Source of the DNA: Hymenopus coronatus
Lineage: Eukaryota > Arthropoda > Insecta > Mantodea > Hymenopodidae
DNA length: 64,000 bases
Direction of reading: 5' to 3'
NCBI GenBank assembly: GCA_030762935.1
Contig: CM060882.1
Coordinates: 23,193,001-23,257,000 of the forward strand
How positions within the stretch are numbered: position 1 is the first letter of the stretch; each line of letters begins with the position of its first letter. Both the position numbers and the translations under genes were made by a program. The notes under the pieces are model-generated. The model was not told the origin of the DNA. It saw only the letters and a program-made list of their open reading frames with translations, and did not search any database. Of the stretch, positions 47,620-58,960 are shown one piece after another.

Positions 47620-47916
47620 AAAAAAAATGGAAATGGCGTGTTATTATGGATGCTCTTTAACTGATGTGGTTCTCAGCATCCCATTCTATACTGGGCGTGA
47701 AAGACCGCTTAATTTTGCTCAGAGACCTCTCTATCAGGCTTCAGGTTCTATTACGTGCCGTAAACCTACAACACAGGACCAACTACTTCCCTTCCGAAGG
47801 AAGCCATGCTAAGGATTTTTACACCCGAAAAAATCCATCGTCCTCCGCCGGGTTTGAACCTGCGACCTTGGGTATATGAAGTCAGCATGGTAACCATTAC
47901 ACCACGGAGGGCGACT
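47620..47916 (-). repeat. tRNA-SINE family B, copy 4, full length
   Basis: Flanked by the 11-bp duplication AATAACAGTGA (47609-47619 and 47917-47927). On the minus strand the head starts GTCGCCCTCCGTGGTGTAAT and carries box B GGTTCAAACCC; the body is as in the other copies; the low-coordinate 3' end is an A/T-rich tail. The intact target duplication indicates a relatively recent insertion. Confidence 0.95.
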
Positions 47917-48529
47917 AATAACAGTGATAGTGCTTCCACGGAATACAGAGATATATCAAGCAAATAAGAAATAAAATGTGTTAAAGGACTAAACTTTTTC
48001 CGTACGAAGTGTTGTATGGAACTGAAATGGTACGGTATTTGATTTGGTGGTGGCTGAAGGGAGATGTGTGAAATAAACATTTGTTGATACTTGAGAGGGT
48101 GATTCGCATGCAAACATTCATTTAAATGTTTCAGTGTTCAAGAATGATTGCACAAGCTTAACATATAAACATTGATATTATATAATTATAGTTTTACTCT
48201 TAAGTTTTCTTTGTATGATCAAGTTTAAAACCTTACCTGGGTTTCTCATTAAGGTACCAGCATTGCTAACAGTATTGGTAACATCTGCAAATCCAGATAT
48301 TCATTACTGTCATCGCTCAAGTTCATCACCATCGTTGCACACAGCTTGTTACCAGCTGCTTCCATCTGTAGTGTTTTACCTCAATGCCATCTCTGCATGT
48401 CGTGCAAAAAAGTTTAAAAAAGTGGAATTACTCGGCGCATTTGTACAATGTCATAAGCTTCTTGCTGAGAACTGAGAAGCTCCCTTAAACATGATTTAGC
48501 TGGTTATGAATGTCAACTTTGCATTCTGC

Positions 48530-48662
48530 TGACATCTGATGATCATTGTTCAAAGCTTTGTGTAGATCCAGCCACAAATACATAGTTGGTAACCAACTGT
48601 ACCTCACCTCTGGTTACTAGCAGTTGTCTGCATCCCAACATGAAAAGTTAAAGCAAGCTTAT
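48530..48662 (+). repeat. Fragment of the 3132-type SINE
   Basis: GCAGTTGTCTGCATCCCAAC and AAAAGTTAAAGCAAGCTTAT align with the 3' body of the SINE at 3132-3371. The head is lost and the A-tail eroded. Confidence 0.5.
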
Positions 48663-48994
48663 ATAAAAATTAAGTATGATTGTTTGAAATACTGAAATAT
48701 TTTCCTTGTTTAAACAATTCATCCCTATATAGCTTAATCCATCTGTACAATGATGGGTCTTTCGGTCATCAGCATTTGCAACAATTTTATGCATGCTACA
48801 TTACCAATTGGACTGATAATATTATCTGTTTTGGTCTTCCAAATCTCCAAAAGCTGTCTCTGATCCAAAAAGCTGTCACTGACTATTAGGTTGAATTCAT
48901 ATCTCCTTGAAGTCATCAAACTCCCATCATTCTATGAGCAGCAGAACACTATCAATGGCTGATGCTTACAAACTGAAAAATGCAAGGCTTTTCC

Positions 48995-49262
48995 AATTAT
49001 TTTTTGAGGATAGTGATCTACCTTCTGATAATACATTTATTGACGAATCATCAGAATCTGATTATTGTGAGAAATAGGAAAATAAGGGTGCCTATATACC
49101 ATTTTCACCAGATAATAGTGTTAGCATTTGCTGTCATAACTATACATTTATGAGGGATGTGATATTTAATGTTCCATCTCAAACACAATATGAAATAAAG
49201 CTTTCAACAACTAGGCATCTTGGTGAAAATTCCAAAGAAGCTGATGTTAGCTAATATCAAGT
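48995..49262 (+). repeat. Unassigned repeat R, plus copy
   Basis: Reads ADAYKLKNARLFQLFFEDSD then DESSESDYCEK and, after a stop, VIFNVPSQTQYEIKLSTTRH. It is the counterpart of 35235-35612. The acidic Ser-rich segment followed by conserved sequence suggests a transposase N-terminus; family unproven. Confidence 0.5.
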
Positions 49263-49264
49263 AA

Positions 49265-50635
49265 CAAGACAACACACATTTGCAACGGTAATCACCTTCT
49301 TTTTCCTTGGCACAGCCTCTGCTCAGATCTGTTCATTTACAAATAAATCTCTTTTAACTTAATGACCAATATTTGCAGCATGTTCCAAAATAAAATACAT
49401 AACATTTTAGCAGTTTCGTTGGAAGCACAGCATTCCGCAAAATGTTGCATATTTCCATTTTAAGCAGGCGGTTGTAAAAGGTTTCCATTTTCACATTGAG
49501 CAGTTTCCATATTTAGGAAAAATTACTCATGTTTTATGCTGGAACCAAATTTTTTTTCTTCAAAATGAACAATAATCCTTCCAGCTTTCAGTGTTCAATT
49601 AGGATAGGTATCATTGTAATATAAACTTCTGTTGAATTTGTCAGTTTGGCTACGCATACTTATCTTTTCATCATAAAACAGACAAATATTTTATTTTGTA
49701 AAAATGCAAGAGATACTATTTATTTTATTGCTTTAAAATTTTATTTTGCCAGAGAATTCTGTTTTTTTTTTATAAAATTATGTAATTGTAACTGCAGTCT
49801 CTGGTACACTAACTCCTCTATCTCAGTAATTTCCTAAGAAAAATACAACTTCTTAGTGTTTCTACCATTGATAAGAGTAAATAAGTCTGAGTAGGACAAG
49901 GATTATCCAAGGTTTCTCATGAATCCATTCTATTTTTACTCCTCATTGAAAATATCTGGATTTTCACAAATGATTACTTACAAGCTTCTATAACATCTGC
50001 GCATTGTGGGAAAATTTCCATTTATTATGAAATAATAGTTTCAGTAAGTCACCAAAGAGTTTTAATATTTGATAATAGAGAACAGATTTTGGTGGTAATT
50101 TGGACATATCCATATGGATGCAATAAGAATCAAAGTGGCCATTTGCTCATCAGGAATTCTACATTGATAAAATATTAGAGGTTTAATGTGGTCAACTTTG
50201 TCTGGTGTCAATTCCATATGAGAAAGGAAAATCTTTGAAGGAAAAGGAAGAGAAATCTCATAGCAACATTAAGCCTTACATTACTTAATCAGTAACATTT
50301 GCATCAGAGGTTCTAGAGAATTCTTAGGTGTGAGTCTGAATTTTAAAATATCTTGGAAAACCAAAGATCTAAGCTTCTTCTCAAGAAGAGCTTTTCTTGC
50401 CATGTGTAGTGGTTTAACAACTTTATCTTTACTGGCGATATCACTTCTGAGTTTCATGGACAGACAGTGTCAAAAAGTTTTCTGTTGGAATAATTAACTG
50501 ATCTAACCAGGAAGATAGAACAGGGCTGAATATTGTAGGATACTCAGTGTGGAGGAGATTTCATCCCCACACTGTGCATACTAGGGGTAGTAGCTAAGAG
50601 GTAGAGCTGTTAGAGAAGTGGATGGCTTCAATGTT
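49265..50635. other. No recognisable gene
   Basis: AT-rich unique sequence without family resemblance. Confidence 0.45.
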
Positions 50636-50679
50636 TAAGATACAAGAGGATGTACTTTTGATCAAAAAAAAATCAGGAA

Positions 50680-50885
50680 CCACAACAAACATAAAGATAA
50701 AAGCTATGCTGCCCACAAAAACACACACACACACACGCACACAGATACATATGCGGACATTTTTCTAAAAATGCCTTTTTTGTATTCAGGAGGACCCAGT
50801 GAAATCTTTGTATCAAATTTTTGGGTGCAATACAATATATTCTCTGTACACTATTTACATAGTACATTTAGAGAAAGTAAAAAAA
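50680..50885 (+). mobile_element. Family A hairpin-end fragment
   Basis: Contains GCTATGCTGCCCACA, a (CA)n tract at 50718-50742, TTTTTCTAAAAATGCC and the terminal hairpin CACTATTTACATAG followed by TTTAGAGAAAGTA. Confidence 0.8.
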
Positions 50886-50889
50886 AAAC

Positions 50890-53334
50890 AACAAACAAAC
50901 AAATAAATGTATTCTTTAATAGAAGTACATATAGCTTTGTTGGTCAAAAAATATACATTAGATTATTGTTAAACACAAAATTCCTTTGAGGCACAGCTAA
51001 CACTTATTTTTTCTTTTCATATATCATGTTGCTAATAAGGAGTTAAATGTGGGCTTAGGTATTATTGCACGTATTCAAGGTTAAACACTTTGTCTTTTAT
51101 TGAAATATAATAGAAATGTTTATATTTTATAGAAATTTCTAAAAAGGAAAGATTCCAATTAGTTTGCTTTTGTACATAAAACTATAAATTAGTTGAAAGA
51201 CAGAATCCTGTCATGTGATACATTTTATTGCTGGCTTTAGTAGTAATGTTTTAGCTTCTAATGGATTAAGGTTTCAGATTTCAGCATATTTAGTGCCCAT
51301 TAGTAAGATACTGTTTAGTAGATGTTGTTTGTTTAGATTTACCTTATGGTTCTATAACTTTCATTGTATGTAAGTAGATTGACTTATCATGGAGGTTATT
51401 TTAAGGAACCCCATTACAGATTTTTCCCTGAATTTATCAAAAGAATTAATGAAAGGAGCACTCAACCATTTCTGGAGAAATAGCAGACCACTTTCTTTTT
51501 ATCTATGTGTTTTTTTATTAACTTTTCATGATTAAAGATGGGAGCTGGTTTATATTATTTGAGGTCATGCAATTTCTGTTTTAATTTGTTGCTGTAACCC
51601 CCCCCCCCCCTCACCACTTGAAAAAAAAAATATTGGTATCTTAAACATTGACATTCCTCTTTTAACAGTTTTTCACAATGGGTATTTAAATATCTGTCAG
51701 TATTTCATAGTGGTTGAGGTTTTATTTTTTTCGTGAAAGGCCATTTTGTTTATTTCATATGGTTTGTAGCCCAGAAGGAATTAGGGCATGCAAAATATTC
51801 AAAACAAATATATAAATTCAGCTTTGTAACAGTCCATTTTAAAAACTGATGGTGCAGATATCTTTAGAAATACAGGATATTTAGTATTTTAGTGTCCAAA
51901 TTATAATGGGTACTTTCATATTATGACAAACCTAAAACTATAGTATTGTTTCAACTCTGAAATAGTGTTTTCAAACAGAAAGGAGGTTTTGTGCAATACT
52001 TAATTTATAGTATTTGCCTGTATAATTATTATTTTGTAGTAGACTGAGATGCAGGTAAATTTATTTCATCAGAAATATTGAATTTACAAGTGCTATATAA
52101 TTTTAGCTGGTTTTTTGTTCTTTTTTTTTCTCAAGCTGTACATAACTATTCATCTCATAAAGAGAATAGTAAGATTCTGACAGTGATACATCCTGTAACA
52201 TTTTAGGGTGAATTTATTACTGATGAAGTACATATCTGTTTTGTCTGTGCATCATTAAATACATATGGGTGAGATTTTATGTATATGAGTTTGAAGAAAA
52301 CATTCATACAGTAAATCTTTTATTAAAATGAATACAAAATTAATTGCAGTTTATATGAAAAACGTTTAACAAATGAAATTTATGGGATTGAAATGTTATA
52401 GAGCAATACACTTTTTTGAAGCCATTTGTTGATATATTTAAAGTTTGGTGAAACTGGTATAAAACCAAGAGTGGCTTGTGTGAAGAGATCTCTAAAATGC
52501 ATGACTTAAGGAAATTGTTACAAATAACAAAATTAAATGGGGTAATAAAGGTATTTGAACTTTTAAACGACTCACTGCATGTAGAAAACTTAAATTTTAG
52601 ACTAAAGAACTTTTGTGATCATATTTTGGATTTGATTGAAATTATACCTAATTTTATGGAGAGCCTTTTAAAAGTTAATATTTATAGGATTATTTCCAAA
52701 AGTATCTATAATAATAAAATTTACCAGTGCTACTGCAATTCCACCTTAAAACCAATGCACTTAAGGTATGGTGCTGTATGTTCATTTATAATGTTATCCA
52801 TTTATTAAAACTTTGCTTACAGAAACAAATATCAGCTAGATCAGTTTAAGTTTAATGTAAAGAAACATACTTTAAACATAAGCACTCGTACTACTAACAC
52901 CATGAAATAATTCATTTTGGATTAGTTTTGCTATCTGATTTTACTGTAATCGTTATGATAGCTAATGCTTACACATTTTGTTATAAATACCTAATAACTA
53001 AACACATTAAAAGAATATACTATGAAGAGAGAAGTGCTGAAATGGAATTTATTGGTTGGCCATGCAGGAGATTAATTCTTGTCAAATATGCTAATTCTGT
53101 AACAAAAATATAAAATGTGGATCTTTCATATCCTGGAAGTTAGGTTCTCCAGATGAAGAAAGAAAACAAAGTAAAAATGAACACATTGTGATGAAGAGGA
53201 GAAAATATTTGTTTATCAGTGAATGCAAGAAGCTTTATGAAGAAACTGCTGAGATGCGAAGAATGGGGAAACTTAAAATAACCTCTGTAATTGTTATGTG
53301 ATGCAGTACTTAACTTTGCACTCCATTATTACAG
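50890..53334. other. Long AT-rich stretch, probably intron
   Basis: No transposon family recognised, unusual for this window. A 110-codon ORF at 52476-52808 is Asn/Ile/Leu-rich and could be a chance ORF or a decayed gene. A C12 run lies at about 51598. The stretch ends at the acceptor of the 53335 exon. Confidence 0.45.
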
Positions 53335-53690
53335 CAATAACGGAAGATGATCCGTTGATGCAGAGTAATAGCAAAGGCATAGACAATATCATTACTGTCC
53401 GATCAGAATGGAACACAGGCAGGATGCGCACTCCTAGCTTGCTACCTTCATATATCTGCAGGCTTCCTGGCAAAAGACAAAAGGACTGCTGTGTTTGTGA
53501 TCGACGACTGCAGGGTGTCAGGAGAAGAGCTCGCACTGCATGCACCAAATGTGGACGAGGACTGCACTTACACTGTGCATATATGCATTGTTGTGTGGAG
53601 ACAAGTGGCCGCGCAGCTACAACTGTTACTCCTCCACATTTGCTAACTGGACTTAGTTATTTTGAATCATCTACAGGAAATCAGTGTTGA
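53335..53690 (+). CDS. Candidate terminal exon encoding a second piggyBac-like Cys/His module
   Basis: Acceptor TTTGCACTCCATTATTACAG, phase-1 entry, about 118 codons to TGA at 53688. The N-terminal part is polar (EDDPLMQSNSKGIDN). Then RLPGKRQKDCCVCDRRLQGV, RRRARTACTKCGRGLHLHCA, YMHC gives C-x2-C-x14-C-x2-C-x4-H-x2-C-x3-H, close to the 23447 exon and to piggyBac C-terminal cysteine-rich domains in Cys spacing, in the basic RRRAR segment before the second CxxC and in the 'LHxxC' ending. No catalytic domain precedes it and the frame is intact. An alternative upstream acceptor (GTGATGCAG, 53306) would give phase 0. The residues after the module (TTVTPPHLLTGLSYFES) are unremarkable. Confidence 0.68.
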
Positions 53691-53694
53691 ATTA

Positions 53695-54610
53695 TACAAA
53701 CTTAGGTTTGGAGAAAATTTGTTACATTAATTCACAGGGTAAAAATTCTATCGTTTTGCTGAAGCACATTTTATGCCCAGCTGCCATTTGATGGCACTAA
53801 AACTACTACATACACTACATGCAACATTTGTCAAATTAATTGTTTTTCTAAGCTTTTGAAGTAAAAACAAAGGACAATGGAAGGGGAGAGATCTCTAGTT
53901 GAAGGAATATTTAATACACTCACATTATTATTGGTAAATTGATATTATTGCAGTAACATATCAAGGTCATAACTTAATTTTATTGTAATTTCTTGGTCTT
54001 AAACTACTGTTAGTGTAACAAAAGGCTGTACCATATATTACAGCATTGCTTTAAAGCATTAGTAGAATGTGGGATATTAATCAAGAATTTTGATCGAGGA
54101 ATATTGCACCTATTACCATTGTATTCCGAGTCTGAGAAAGATGCCCCTTATTCTCATGGTCCTGTTGCTAATGTATAACATATTTCAGTAAGTAGACCAC
54201 AGAAAAATCATTTAAATAAGTATACTAACCTGTGTATTGAAATATTTCACTAACTATACCACCGAAAATCACTTAAATAAGTACATCAACCTATGTATTG
54301 AAACACATTTTCCTTTCCTTGTTTTTGCCTCTGCTATTCAAGAAACTACAACCAAACATCATATACGTATTGACCATTATACTGGTTTAAAACTTACAGT
54401 CTAAATTTACTGCGTAATTGAACATTTAACACCACAAAATCTAATTTTTGGGTGCACATTTAACCCACACAAGGTGTACTCATCTCAAAAGTGTAGTGTC
54501 TAAAAAAAGGTGGCTTGGCAAAAACGTGCTTCACCAACCACAATGCATAAGGAGAGGGCATTTTCGATCTAAACTCCCTATATCTGGGCATTAATTTATC
54601 AAAATTTATG
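53695..54610. other. 3' flank of the exon, no further gene seen
   Basis: Contains a local near-repeat at 54185-54305 (GTAGACCACAGAAAAATCAT and TATACCACCGAAAATCACTT, then AACCTGTGTATTGAAATA and AACCTATGTATTGAAACA), two ~60-bp tandem units. No canonical AATAAA was found close to the exon stop. Confidence 0.45.
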
Positions 54611-54614
54611 CGTA

Positions 54615-56090
54615 TGCGAGAGTCATTAGATAAGTATTGAGACAGCAAATAATGAACTCTAATAGAAAAATTAAACTAAATTGATTTTTATTTATGGGTG
54701 CTCTTTAGCTGCTGTGGTTCTCAGTGTCCTGTACTATATTGGATGTGAAAGACTGCTTAAGTTTGCTAGAGGGCTCTTTTGAGGCTTGAAATCTATAACA
54801 GGGGAGCGATGACTTTCCTTCTCTTCCAAAAGAAGTCATACTAAGGATGTTGAAGCCTAAAAAAATCCATTGCCCTCCACTGAGATTATACCCATAATCT
54901 TGGGAACCAGAGACAGATGTTACTCCTAGTCCAAATGGTTTGTTTATTTCTGTTTTTCAAAGTATTCTTCCTGACTGTATGTAGCATTCCATCCTCTGGA
55001 ACCACGTCTGAAAGCATCCACGTCACTCAGTTTCTGGCACTGCTGCTTCGTATGCTGCAACAGTTTCTTCAGGGCTAGAAAATTGGTGACCTTGAAGCTG
55101 GTTCTTCGCCATGGGGAGCCAAAAGAAATCACATGGTGCCAGATCGGGACTACAGGGTGGACGATTTAATAGTTTTGTTTCAGTTCCTTGGAGAAATTCT
55201 ATTGTTACATTACTGATGTTAGCTGATGTATTGTCATAATGCAACAAAATACCCCTTAGTACTGTCCTGAATTTTTCTATATTTTTTTATACACTTTCGG
55301 AATTCAAGCTTCTGTGTACCATTTTGCAGTCAAGTTTTCTGATTTTGGAGCACAACTGTTGCAAGTGGCCATTTGTGGAGAAGAAAGAAGCAACCATTTT
55401 TATTTCCGGCACCTCTTGCTCTCTTGACCTTTATGGTGGTTGGTCATCTATGAACACCCAAAGGAAGGTCTGTACCTGTGTATGTTTTGTCACCTGTAAC
55501 AATATTTGAAACATGGCAAGACTTTCCACAGTTAAATTTTTACAGCATTTCTCAGCATCATTCCACCCTATGGAGCTTATGTGCTTCAAATAAATATGGG
55601 GTACCCATCTTGAATTTTTCTAACACGAAGGTGTCCATGAAGGATGGTGAAACACTCTGCAAACAAATCGCTAATGCCAGCTCAATGTAAAGTTAGTCTT
55701 GCATCTCCCATAATTTTTGTTTCCACAGTGGTGATGTTTTCCTTGGTCACTGCTGTTGTTGGTCTGCCATTGTTCTCTTCATTTTTTAGAGATTGCAGCC
55801 TCTCTTGAATTCTCCAAATCAGCAGAACGCAATGGCACGTGATGAAGTAGTTTCGAAAGCCCACCCTCAAATGCTCAAGTGACATTTCATTTAAGCCACA
55901 TTTGAAGTCATGCAAGCTCATAATACGAAAGTGCTCTCTCTAAATTTCCTTTGCACTTGCAAGAACATTCACACTGGATTTGAAACATAAAATGAGGGAA
56001 AGTGAATGATTCAACAATGCCCTATCTGCTACCGTCACATTACCTATTTTGACACACCAACAATGCTTTACATAAGGATGCCAAGGGCAT
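54615..56090 (-). mobile_element. mariner transposon, interrupted by a SINE
   Basis: The left end GCGAGAGTCATTAGATAAGT resembles the end of the 24186 mariner. Minus-strand order: MSLHDFKCGLNEMSLEHLRV, GRPTTAVTKENITTVETKIM (N-terminal HTH, about 55700-55920), then LHYDNTSANISNVTIEFLQG and RPPCSPDLAPCDFFWLPMAK (catalytic region, about 55090-55245), AYEAAVPETE and a C-terminus near 54960. The 5' terminal repeat is not recognisable. A SINE occupies about 54680-54925 near the 3' end. Confidence 0.9.
54680..54925 (-). repeat. tRNA-SINE family B, copy 5, diverged
   Basis: Body words ATTTATGGGTGCTCTTTAGC and GTTCTCAGTGTCC match other family B copies. The head is degraded (CTCCACTGAGATTATACCC in place of box B). 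The most diverged copy, so probably the oldest, yet younger than the mariner it sits in. Confidence 0.85.
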
Positions 56091-56094
56091 TAAA

Positions 56095-56758
56095 AAGAAT
56101 TTATGTACATAATAGAAGATTGTCTAATTTATTTATATATTTTTATTTTAATTAAATTATAATTTGATTAATAGCTGAGTACATTTTCTCAGTTTTGACA
56201 AGAATAAACTGCTAATGATATGAATATGTAATGATTTATGGCTTTTGAAGTCATTTTTATTATATTTTGTATCTTTCTTGAATAAAAGCTATTGTTCCTG
56301 CTTTTTTGTGGTATTTATGTTATGTCTTTTTCACCTTTATCTAAAATGTTTTGGATTAGCTGCAAATTGAAAAAAGTATTCCACTTAAGACACAGAATAT
56401 TACAGTACCCATTGTTACAAATTTCTGGGATGATTCTGTGCTTAAAATGAAATAAAATATTCTTATATAGGATGTAACTGAATTAATTTTTTGATGTGAT
56501 TAGAGAACATGAAATTTAAAGTCCCAAATGGCTCATTTTCAAGCTGTAAGTTATGCTGAAATAGCTCTGGAATCATATCAGATAGAAAAATACCATAAAC
56601 TGTTCATTCAGTTATATGGCATAACATCTAGCCTACTTGATAGTTATCAGCAAATACAACTTAAATATTATCGAAAAGTTCCATTGATTGCAGAAATTCT
56701 CCACGGCTTAGGATATGTGCCACTCCAAAAAGCAAAATCAGGCTTATTTAACAGTATG
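56095..56758. other. AT-rich stretch with an orphan 77-codon ORF
   Basis: 56528-56761 (+) reads MAHFQAVSYAEIALESYQIE and continues without the poly-Lys/Ile bias of chance ORFs here, ending KAKSGLFNSM. No acceptor in a shared phase and no family resemblance were found. It abuts the Penelope fragment that follows. Confidence 0.35.
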
Positions 56759-56759
56759 T

Positions 56760-57250
56760 AAATTGTTGTCTGCTAGGGTAATCATCTGGGTTGCAGTTTG
56801 GGGCATACAGATAAATCAGCAGTAGCTGACATGCTGTCCAAAGCGGCCATGACATTTATTTTAGAGACATGGAACTTATCAATTCCTCAGAGAAATTTCA
56901 CACTACATTTTATCGTGAGGCAATAGAGATATACAAGCATAAAGACAATTTTAATTGTAAAGAAGAGATGGGTAGGTTACACAAGGCAAAAAAACGACTA
57001 CAACCAGTGTTAGGGGAGGAAAGAATAGGCTAGCTGGAACACAGATGATTGGAAGTCCACCAGCCAATCAGTGATGAGGAGGCAGTACTTCTCACACATA
57101 TATAAGAGAGGCAGGTAGTCTGCATTTCACTCTTTGAGTCCTGTAAGGATGCTCAACACAGTTTTGAGCAAAACGTCAGGAGTAAATCCTATTTTTTGAC
57201 CACGGCCTACAAGCCTGGAAGAAATTTTACTTCATCTGGGATTAATATTT
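56760..57250 (+). mobile_element. Penelope-like 3' end with terminal repeat
   Basis: Plus-strand frames give REAIEIYKHKDNFN-like (observed EAIEIYKHKDNFNCKEEMGR), the region just after the GIY-YIG endonuclease in Penelope-like elements, then KRLQPVLGEERIG and a stop. The non-coding tail contains a TATAAG-like word, a hammerhead-like segment (57134-57190) and the terminal GACCACGGCCTACAAGCCTG followed by GAAGAAATTTTA. Only the last ~500 bp of the element is present. Confidence 0.8.
57134..57190 (+). ncRNA. Degenerate hammerhead-ribozyme-like motif
   Basis: Visible parts: CTGTAAGGAT where CTGANGA is expected (two extra bases), a perfect 6-bp stem GCTCAA/TTGAGC with a 7-nt loop, then AAAAC (for GAAAC) and the cleavage-type triplet GTC. 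Flanks TTTGAGTCCTG and CAGGAGTAAA can pair as stem I. The two core defects make activity unlikely. Confidence 0.5.
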
Positions 57251-57269
57251 CTACTTTTGGTAATAAAAA

Positions 57270-58085
57270 ATCTGATGTGTTTCACTCACATGACTTTCTA
57301 TAACTATTCTACAAATGAAACTTTCTATAAGATATTATTCTTCTTTCAACACCATGCTAATCGAGTTAAGTATTAGCAGAATGTATTTATTACTTAATTC
57401 CTTATAAGTAGAAGGGAACTAAAGGAACGTGCTAAAGCAAATGTTTTAAACGCTAACGTTATGTGATTGTCATTGAAATTGGCATCTTTGCTTGGCCAGG
57501 AGTAGAACAAACGAAAAACACACACTTCCTGACTGAAAAAATTGAATCCAATAATAAGGAATATCCTGGAAATGGTCAACTCTACAAGAAAAATGAATAT
57601 GACATAAATTGTGTGCTGTAACAAGATCTACATTTTTTGTGTGGTAAGTTTTTACAGTTATGCAAAATTCAGAAAAATATATCTAGAATGAACATGTGTT
57701 CAGAAGCTATTCCTGGAAAATTCAAGATATGCATTTCATTTGTAATGTAAATATGTATAGTATAAGGTATTTTTAATCAAAAGTGTTGGAGCCATTTTTA
57801 GAAAAATAAAGTTTTGAACATTCTTTCCATGTAAAGGGTAGTTTGGGGTGTTTTTTTTTATTTAAATTTTCATGTCGCATCCTTGTAAGATAATAAACTT
57901 AAAACCAAGATTGGTATTTAATGGTTTTAGTTTTAGAGTTATGCTGTCCACACACACCTTTTTCTAAAAATTCTTTTTTTTAAACTCTGGGGTCCTCAAA
58001 ATATATTTTCGATGAAATATTTATATAAAATTGTTGGATGGAATACAATACCTTCTCTATATGTACATAGTACATATTAAAGTGT
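57270..58085 (+). mobile_element. Family A element, nearly complete copy
   Basis: The left end ACTTTCTATAACTATTCTAC, the internal GTTTGGGGTG, CACACACACCTTTTTCTAAAAA and the right hairpin CTATATGTACATAGTACATA are all present in order; the final AGAGAAAGTA is worn. Confidence 0.78.
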
Positions 58086-58169
58086 GGTTTTGTGAATGGA
58101 AGAACTGTGGTTATAATCCTGCCAGAACTTACAGGAAATGTTTATACCAATAAAGAATATTTAGCAAAA

Positions 58170-58960
58170 AATCTTATGTTTTTCATTCATTTAACTTTCT
58201 CTACCTCTTTTGCAAACTAAACTATTCTTAAAAGATTCTTTTATCTGTATCATGCTAATTGATATAAACATTAGCAGAAATTGTCTTATTACTTGCCTCC
58301 TAAGCAGAAGGGAAATAAGGGAGTACATTAGGCTAAACTTTCAAAAACTGATCACTATGTGAACAGTCTCTGCACCCAACTACCCTTTACATGGAACATT
58401 TTTTGAAAATTTTAATTTTCTCAAAAATGGCCCTTAACAATTTTTATTAAAATGCTGTATACTAATGATATTTACCTCGCAGATAAAATGTATATTTTGA
58501 ATTTTCTGGGAATAGCCTCTGAAGACTTCTTTAATCTGATTGAGTTTTGCAGAATTTTGCATAACGGTTAAACTGTAAAAGAAAAGATGTAAACTTACTT
58601 CACAAAAACTGTAGATCTTGTTAAAACACATCATTTATGTCATGCACCTTTTCTTTGCGGATTTGACCGTTTTGAGATATTCATTTTTATTGGTTTCAAT
58701 TTTAACTTTTCTCAAACCAGACCATGCAAAGTGAATAGAACCTCATTTGTCTCGCATAGCAACAGGCTTTTAAAAGAATTGAATAACGCATTAGTTTAAT
58801 GTACCCCCTTATTTGCCTTCAACTTATAAGGTAGCAAGTAATAAGAACAATTCTGCTATTTATCTTTAATAGCATGAGATGGTTAAAAGAATCTTTTGTA
58901 AGAATTGTGTGCATATGGAACAGCTGGAGAAAGTTATGTGAATGGAGCATATCAGATTTT
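58170..58960. mobile_element. Two family A pieces in inverted orientation
   Basis: 58180-58370 is a forward left end (ACTTTCTCTACCTCTTTTGC to GGCTAAACTTTCAAAAACTG). From about 58375 to 58950 the sequence is reverse oriented (CTACCCTTTACATGGAACAT to GGAGAAAGTTATGTGAATG). Both outer ends are therefore the same terminus, and neither piece has the hairpin end. Confidence 0.75.

Noticed and set aside
48215..48475. 86-codon ORF with several Cys and His after an acceptor-like CCAG in phase 1
   Set aside because: No regular Cys/His spacing, weak pyrimidine tract and composition close to chance; not supported as an exon.
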